In this document: positions 58,302 through 64,000 of the stretch, in pieces
Layout: the number at the start of each line of letters is the position of its first letter
How positions within the stretch are numbered: the stretch's first letter is position 1
DNA from: Halichoerus grypus
Lineage: Eukaryota; Chordata; Mammalia; Carnivora; Phocidae
Assembly (NCBI RefSeq): GCF_964656455.1
Contig: NC_135715.1
Coordinates: forward strand, 168,484,437 to 168,548,436
Direction of reading: 5' to 3'
DNA: 64,000 bases
The notes under the pieces: generated by a model
The model's database searches: none
Told to the model about the DNA's origin: nothing
What the model saw: the letters and a program-made list of their open reading frames with translations, nothing else
Position numbers and translations under genes: made by a program

Positions 58302-58319
58302 CAAGGTGAGGTCTTTTTA

Positions 58320-58552
58320 TTTATTTATTTTTTTATTATTTTTATTTTTTTATTATTATTTTTTTTAAGATTTTATTTATTTATTTGACAGAGAGAGAGA
58401 TAGCGAGAGCAGGAACACAAGCAGGGGGAGGGGAAGAGGGAGAAGCAGGCTTCCTGCCAAGCAGGGAGCCCGATGTGGGACTCGATCCCAGGACCCTGGG
58501 ATCATGACCTGAGCTGAAGACAGACGCTTAACAACTGAGCCACCCAGGCGCC
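58320..58552 (-). mobile_element. Can-SINE (minus), perfect 18-bp TSD
   Basis: A full-length young copy with an unusually long T/A tail complement (58320-58366). The head ends 'ccacccaggcgcc'. 'caaggtgaggtcttttta' is exactly repeated at 58302-58319 and 58553-58570. Confidence 0.97.
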
Positions 58553-58605
58553 CAAGGTGAGGTCTTTTTAATTTGAGTTCACAGAGTTGTTATTTGTGCT
58601 CTTTA

Positions 58606-58809
58606 TTTTTTTTAAAGATTTTATTTATTTATTTAATTGACAGAGAGAGAGAGACAGCGAGAGAGGGAACACAAGCAGGGGGTGTGGAAGAAGGAGAAGC
58701 AGGCTTCCCGCCGAGCAGGGAGCCTGATGCGGGGCTCGATCCCAGGACCCTGGAATCATGGCCTGAGCCGAAGGCAGTTGCTTAACCAACTGAGCCACCC
58801 AGGCGCCCC
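58606..58809 (-). mobile_element. Can-SINE (minus), 15-bp TSD
   Basis: A full-length copy ending 'gagccacccaggcgcccc'. It is flanked by 'tatttgtgctcttta' (58591-58605) and 'tatttgtactcttta' (58810-58824), one mismatch. It lies only 53 bp from the previous SINE and in the same orientation; the separate TSDs show two independent insertions. Confidence 0.97.
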
Positions 58810-58824
58810 TATTTGTACTCTTTA

Positions 58825-59384
58825 AATAATTATTTAGGTGTAGAACAAGGCATTCAGACAAAGCATCACTGTCAGGAGCAGTGGGGAGAAGTGAGCCTCT
58901 TTGCCTGGGTATGAAATGGTAAAGAAGAAGCAATTCCATTATAGTGGACAAACACCAACAAAATGAGCTAAGATCGAGCTTACTCAACTTTCATGGTGTG
59001 TATTCTCTAAAATGTATATATGCATATGTATTTCTAGTATGTGTCTAACTGCATATGTATTTGTAGTTTGTGTGTATGAATGTAGTCAGTGTTCTAGTTA
59101 GTTCTCAAGTTTGTGCAAATTCTGCTGTGATTTGAAAAATGGTTTGATGAAGACATCAGCAATTTGTAAGAGGGAAGATAATATGCATGTGATTAACATG
59201 AACTAATTAAACTAAAATGTCCCAGGCTATTCTTTGCCAAACAGTTATTTAATGGTACAAGGGAAATGTCATAATGCTGCTTTAATGTGGAATAGGTTTT
59301 TATCAACAACAGCAAAAAAGAATGTTAAAACTCTCTTTATATGTTCATGCTCATTGTATAGTTTCTCTGAACCAAGAGATGATA
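58825..59384. other. Unique DNA with a 30-bp-period duplication
   Basis: 'gcatatgtatttctagtatg' at 59022 is echoed by 'gcatatgtatttgtagtttg' at 59051. Otherwise nothing recognised. Confidence 0.5.
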
Positions 59385-59640
59385 TAGTGACTACATAATG
59401 CTAAGAATATAGGATTTGGAATTAAAAGACAAAAACTGAAAAACTTGGATATCCCAGGTCTACCACTTACTTGCTGTGAGACCTTTATTACTCTCAAGAT
59501 AGAATCCTGTGAAGAGGAATAGTAACAGGACTTACCCTATTGGGTTTCTGGGAATTAATGGATGCAGTGCATGGGAAGTGCTTTGCAGGGTCCTGGCATA
59601 TAATACATGCTTAATAAAGATGGGCTATTATCATTATCAT
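59385..59640 (+). repeat. MIR SINE (sense)
   Basis: 'ctaccacttacttgctgtga', 'ggacttaccctattgggttt', 'gcatgggaagtgctttgcag' and 'ctggcatataatacatgctt' follow the MIR consensus; it ends in an ATTATC repeat. Confidence 0.85.
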
Positions 59641-60190
59641 TATTATCATTGCCTCCTTAGTTGGTAGTTCTCACTAAGGACTATTAACTGGGTTGGAGCT
59701 TCTGGGTATGAGGGACAGTTGGCCCCCATGGTATAAATCCACCTCTGTAAAAGGTTCAGCCCAACATCTTCATTTTCTTGTCTGTTTCTTTGAAAAACAG
59801 TCACTTCTGTGTTTTTGTTTTTGTTTGGAATCTTATTTGTTAGAGCTCTCTCTCCAATGTCTAGAACAGTCACTACTATTTTAGTAACTATTTTCTTTGC
59901 TTGACTTGTTGATTAAAGCAGTTTTCTGCTTAGCAATGCATATTTTACCTTAAGCCTTAATTCCTTCTGCTATTTTCTCTGAAATGGATCTAATTCCCAG
60001 AGATCCTAGGATAGGATTGCTGATGAACCATAAGATAACCAGATGACTCAATGATTGTGTTCTTGCTATACTTACAGAATGAGAGCTTGCATATATTTTT
60101 TTTGCTTCTTTTTAAGTAAACTGTTATTTTTTTACCCAGTTTGTTGATAATTTTACCAAAGCCCTCCAAAGAGCTATGCCTAAGATAGGA
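59641..60190. other. Unique DNA
   Basis: Nothing recognised. Confidence 0.5.
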
Positions 60191-60205
60191 TGATGTGGTA
60201 ATTTT

Positions 60206-60414
60206 CTTTTTTTTTTTTTTAAGATTTTATTTATTTATTTGACAGAGAGAGAGAGAAAGAGAGGGAGAAAGAATGAGCAGAGGGAGTGGCAGGCAGAGGG
60301 GGAAGCAGGCTCCCGTTTGAGCAAGGACCCCGATGCAGGACTCTGTCCCAGGACCCTGGGATCATGACCTGGGCTGAAGGCAGACGCTTAACTGACTGAG
60401 CCACCCAGGCGTCC
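60206..60414 (-). mobile_element. Can-SINE (minus), diverged 15-bp TSD
   Basis: A full-length copy with head 'gagccacccaggcgtcc'. It is flanked by 'tgatgtggtaatttt' (60191-60205) and 'tgatgtcgttatttt' (60415-60429), two mismatches. Confidence 0.96.
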
Positions 60415-60429
60415 TGATGTCGTTATTTT

Positions 60430-61064
60430 TTTTTAACTATATTCCAGTTATCTGGCTAAATTTTCTAAATAATTTTGATTCAAAGATGGCACCCACATTA
60501 AGCCTACTTTTGAAGTACAAGTATTAATATTCTCTGTGAAGTGTGCTTATACAAATTTAGTCAAGTAACAAATAAAGACCAGAATATTTCAGGTTCTCAT
60601 ATTTTTAAGGTCTCCAGACTGTTCTGGACTGTTCTACTAGGGTATGAACTTCTGTGTTTATTTTTAAGGTATCTACCTTTTGCTCTGGTATGTCCCCACA
60701 TACCTTCTTGTAACATCGCCACCCTGTTAAATATGTGTTATCAATTTCAGCTAAAATAATTTTCTTGACAATTCAAGATTTTCTAAATCCCAGTCTCCAC
60801 ATCTCATCTGATTCTCCTTTCCTTTATATCATGAAATGTAAAACTTTTTTCTTTATGATATGATTGGGCTATATTTTTCTATTATAATTTCCTTTTAGTT
60901 TATCTCTAAAGAAAATTTTAACATTGTTTCAAGAAATATAATATTTGTTACTTCTTTATAAATGACACCATCCTGGGATTTTATTTAACATTCTACTCAA
61001 TATCTGCATCTTTTATGGGTTCTACTTTCTCACATATTAACTAGTTAATTCTCTTAAACTTTCA
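60430..61064. other. AT-rich DNA, nothing recognised
   Basis: The direct repeat 'gactgttct' occurs in tandem near 60617-60635. No gene seen. Confidence 0.5.
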
Positions 61065-61215
61065 AGGAAAATACTTCCCCTAATTTCATAGATGAAGAAA
61101 TTGAGGAACAAAGATGTGCAGTAGTTTCTCATGGTTTTAGATTGACCAAATATTTAGGACAGAGATTCACACTCAGGGCTACTGATTTGAAAATCTTTGC
61201 TCTTTCTACCAGACA
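61065..61215 (-). repeat. MIR SINE (antisense)
   Basis: 'ctaatttcatagatgaagaa', 'attgaggaacaaagatgtgc', 'ggacagagattcacactcag' and 'aaaatctttgctctttctac' match antisense MIR order. Confidence 0.72.
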
Positions 61216-61892
61216 GAACTAAACTCATAAAAATGACAATTATGTTGCTGGAACTAAAGTCTACAAAGTCTCAAAGGAAATGATTGACTTTGGACATGCA
61301 CTTACATTAAAATATGCCTCTCCTCTCTCTGTCACTGAATCCTGGGAGAATGCCTTTTATATGCCCAGGCACATAACAATATGGTTTCTAAATGATAGTA
61401 ATGTTAAAAATAACATTTTCCAGCAGTGTCATTCCAGCAACTAATCTATGGTGTAACGGAAATCTCTTCAGTTTGATGCTTTCTCTGCTGTGAAGAAAAA
61501 GTGCAGGCTTTAATATATCATGATGTCTCTTTTATTCATTTCTTTCAACCTTTGGTTTAGTGCTTATAAATTACCTATAACAGATTTGCGAAGGATCCCT
61601 TACTTGGTCATCAAATTGGGTAACATGATCTAAGAGCCTGCTGAAATATTTTATGCAAGTTTTACATGCTGAGGAGTTCTGGCTGTGGATGTCTTTATGT
61701 ATATATAAACCTTATAACCTGGCATCCTTACAACACTGGATTTCAGACATAAGGCTAATTCATATTTTGTGGGCTGTGTTACCAAGGTTCTATTTTATAT
61801 AGCTACTAATTTTGGCTGGGGTATTTTTTAGCTAATAGGACTTTTGAAGACATAAGATAACAAATTTACAATAACTGGTGTGTTAGGTGTCT
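61216..61892. other. Unique AT-rich DNA
   Basis: Nothing recognised. Confidence 0.5.
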
Positions 61893-62292
61893 TCAGAGAA
61901 ACAGAACCAATTATACATATGGGGTGGGTGGGTGAGCAAGAGAGACAAGAGAGATTGATTAATTTTAAGTAATTGGCTTATGTGATTGTGGTGGTTGGCA
62001 AATCCAAACTCTGTAGGGCAAGTATGTAGACTGGAGACCCAAGGAGAGTCTTAACGCAGTATGGAGCAGAATCTTTCTTATTCCCAGGGACCTCAGTCTT
62101 TTTCTTTTAAGGCCTTCAACTAATTGGATGAGACCCATCCATATTATAGAGGATAATCTGCTTTATTCCAAGTGTATGGACTTAAATGTTAATCACATTT
62201 TAAAGTTTTCTTCATAGCAACATCTAGACATGTTTGACCCAACATTTGGGCACCCTAATCTAGCAAGTAGACACATAAAATTAACCATCACA
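61893..62292 (+). repeat. Ancient interspersed repeat (copy 2)
   Basis: Same family as 32308-32934: it starts 'cagagaaacagaaccaatta' and ends 'acacataaaattaaccatca'. Internal blocks include 'ggcaaatccaaactctgtag' and 'ttcaactaattggatgaga'. Family not named with certainty. Confidence 0.7.
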
Positions 62293-62713
62293 CCTGGGTT
62301 CTAACTTCTTATGTTGATTTTTTTCTGAAAAATTGTTGTCATTTAATTCCAAAGACATTGGGTTTTGAAAATTTCAAAAGCTTATGTGATGCATACACAA
62401 GTTAATACAATTTAATATAAAATTAGTCTTTTTGATTTTGAAATTAAATCTTTTTACAGTAATGAAATCACTACTTAAATTCTTTGGGGCTAGTGATCAC
62501 TGTAACATAATTAAGACTTCTTGAGATTTTGCTGGTACTATCCCTGATTATATCAAGCTTCAAAACTTGATTGGCAATCCTTCCACAGTGATAAGAAAGG
62601 CCAGTGGTCTTGGTTTAGGATTACTTAATATTTCATAATATTTCTGGGAACTTCAACCTGAATTTTCACTTAAAATGTTCTCATTTAGAGATTATTTTAA
62701 TGAAAAACCATCA

Positions 62714-62747
<34 letters not shown>

Positions 62748-63090
62748 TGGAACAATATTCATTATGTTCTTGAATCTTTAATTTATATTTTATTGTCTTC
62801 TGGTTGTAGGCATTCATTAAATATTAGCTCCCTACTTTCCTTAAGAGTATGAATTGAAATGCTATTAACAACATACCTTAGCATGCACAAGAATATTCTG
62901 CTGAATAATTCTTTAAACTGTTTTTATTGGTCCTATGTTTCAATTCTTCTAATTTTTAACATGTTTTAATGAAATCACTACAGCAGATCCTGGGGCAAGG
63001 AAGTCTAGGTCACCACCCTGTGACCATTGCTTTTATTTTTTATTTTTTTAAATTATTTATTTTTTTTATTATGTTATGTTTATTATGTCA
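62293..63090. other. AT-rich DNA; possible ultra-short L1 tail at 63035-63085
   Basis: 'tttattatgttatgtt' after a long T-rich run (63031-63060) looks like the extreme 3' end of a carnivore L1 in minus orientation, as at 50601. The body and TSD are not visible. Otherwise nothing recognised. Confidence 0.4.
62716..62745. repeat. TG microsatellite
   Basis: (TG)15, uninterrupted. Confidence 0.97.
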
Positions 63091-63094
63091 AAAT

Positions 63095-63760
63095 GAGCCA
63101 AGACAGGCTAAGTATTGCTACACATAAAACAACTACAAAATCTCGGTGGCTTAATAAACCAAGAGTTTTTTTCTTGCTTATCTACATTTCCAACATGGGT
63201 CAATATAGGAGCTCTGCTCATCATAGTTATTTAGTAACCTAGGTGAATTGAGACTCAATTTACATGCAGGCACATAATCACTGGGCCAGGAGAAAAAAAC
63301 ACTTAAAGTGAGTTGTATATGATATTTCTTCTTCTTCTTCTTTTTTAAGATTTTATTTATTTATTTATTTGTTTGTTTGTTTGTTTCTTTATGAGAGATA
63401 GAGTGCGATCAAGGGGAGGAGCAGAGGGAGAGGAACAAGCAGACTCTGGACTGAGCACAGAGCCCAGAGCCCGTCATTAGAGCATGATCCCAGGATCCTG
63501 AGATCATGACAGGAGCTGAAATCAAGAGTCAGACACTTAAACGACTGAGCCACCCAGGCATCCCATATATATGATGCTTCTTAAAGCTTCCACTGGAGGT
63601 GAACTGCATGCCTTCTGCTCACATTTTGGAAACCAAGGCAAGTTTCATGGCTATAGGCCTAACTACGAAATAGGGGAAGGAGTATAATTCTGATGTGAAC
63701 TTGGAAGGAGGAGAACTGGAATATGGCCAATCTTGTGACTATAGTCAGCCACTATTTCGG
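63095..63760 (+). repeat. Ancient interspersed repeat split by a Can-SINE
   Basis: 'gacaggctaagtattgctac', 'tctcggtggcttaataaacc' and 'ctacatttccaacatgggtc' lie before the SINE. 'ccttctgctcacattttgga' and 'ggcctaactacgaaatag' lie after it. The order matches a common mammalian repeat whose family I do not assign. Confidence 0.6.
63331..63564 (-). mobile_element. Older Can-SINE (minus), diverged 15-bp TSD
   Basis: Tail complement with (TTTA)/(GTTT) units, diverged body, 'gagctgaaatcaagagtcag' and head 'actgagccacccaggcatcc'. It is flanked by 'tatatgatatttctt' (63316-63330) and 'tatatgatgcttctt' (63568-63582), two mismatches. Confidence 0.94.
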
Positions 63761-63765
63761 TATGA

Positions 63766-63966
63766 TTTTTTTTAAGATTTTATTTATTTTTATGAGAGAG
63801 AGAGAGACATATAGAGACAGCATGAGCAGAGGGGAGGAGGCAGACGGAGAGGGAGAAGCATACTCCTCATTGAGTGGGGAGCTGGACATGGGGCTCAATC
63901 CCAAGTCCCTGAGATCATGACCTGAGCCAAAGGCAGACACTTAACCGACTGAGCCACTCAGGCACC
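63766..63966 (-). mobile_element. Can-SINE (minus)
   Basis: Body 'gacagcatgagcagagggga', 'gggctcaatcccaagtccct', 'gacctgagccaaaggcagac' and head 'actgagccactcaggcacc'. Mutated relative to the young copies; TSD unclear. Confidence 0.94.
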
Positions 63967-64000
63967 ATCAGGTGTGAATTTGTATCAGGAATGATTTTAG

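Noticed and set aside
61921..61936. G-quadruplex in 'ggggtgggtgggtgag'
   Set aside because: Only three G-tracts of three or more; the fourth is missing.

Overview
This window is mammalian nuclear DNA and contains no convincing protein-coding gene. The repeats point to an arctoid/caniform carnivoran (bear, seal or mustelid type). I count sixteen tRNA-Lys-derived Can-SINEs of the 'cctgggtggctcag ... gacagagagag ... aagattttattt' type, many with perfect target-site duplications (TSDs). There is also a 5'-truncated carnivore LINE-1 (50601-51064) with a 14-bp TSD. Over these lie older layers shared by placental mammals: L2, MIR, L1M/L1ME, an LTR, and a retrovirus-like internal region. The DNA is AT-rich and CpG-poor, as expected of a gene desert or a very long intron. 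Family names come from recognising sequence by eye, not from a library search.

Layout. 0-3.5 kb: unique DNA with two MIRs. 3.5-9.2 kb: antisense old L1 (an L1ME 3' end, then an L1M 3' half and an L1-like 5' end), with two young SINEs inserted. 9.4-12.9 kb: a SINE, L2 scraps, and a repeat-free, conserved-looking block at 10.6-11.5 kb. 12.9-14.6 kb: a decayed antisense ERV gag-like region. 15.4-16.6 kb: L2 and a SINE. 16.6-19.4 kb: mostly unique DNA that holds a TSD-flanked 5' half of tRNA-Cys(GCA) at 18731-18763 and a CpG-rich open frame at 18.9-19.3 kb. 19.4-23.3 kb: an LTR, a nested cluster of three SINEs, a MIR and two more SINEs. 23.3-37.6 kb: a 14-kb stretch without SINEs, with a 517-bp nearly pure polypyrimidine tract, a GATA microsatellite grown inside an ancient repeat, and L2/MIR. 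37.6-50.3 kb: sparse SINEs, many MIR/L2 pieces, and a long sense L2 (45.2-46.9 kb) split by a SINE. 50.6-56.5 kb: the young L1 and a long antisense L1M. 58.3-64 kb: five SINEs and two ancient interspersed repeats.

The most unusual object is the tRNA-Cys 5' half. It is about 33-35 nt, stops in the anticodon, has no poly(A) tail, and is flanked by a perfect 17-bp direct repeat. That is the structure of a 'tailless retropseudogene', apparently made from a tRNA-half RNA. Other points of interest are four small CpG-retaining motif clusters in unique DNA, the extreme polypyrimidine tract, a G-quadruplex motif inside a SINE, an internally duplicated L1 3' end, and a 13:3 strand bias of the SINEs.
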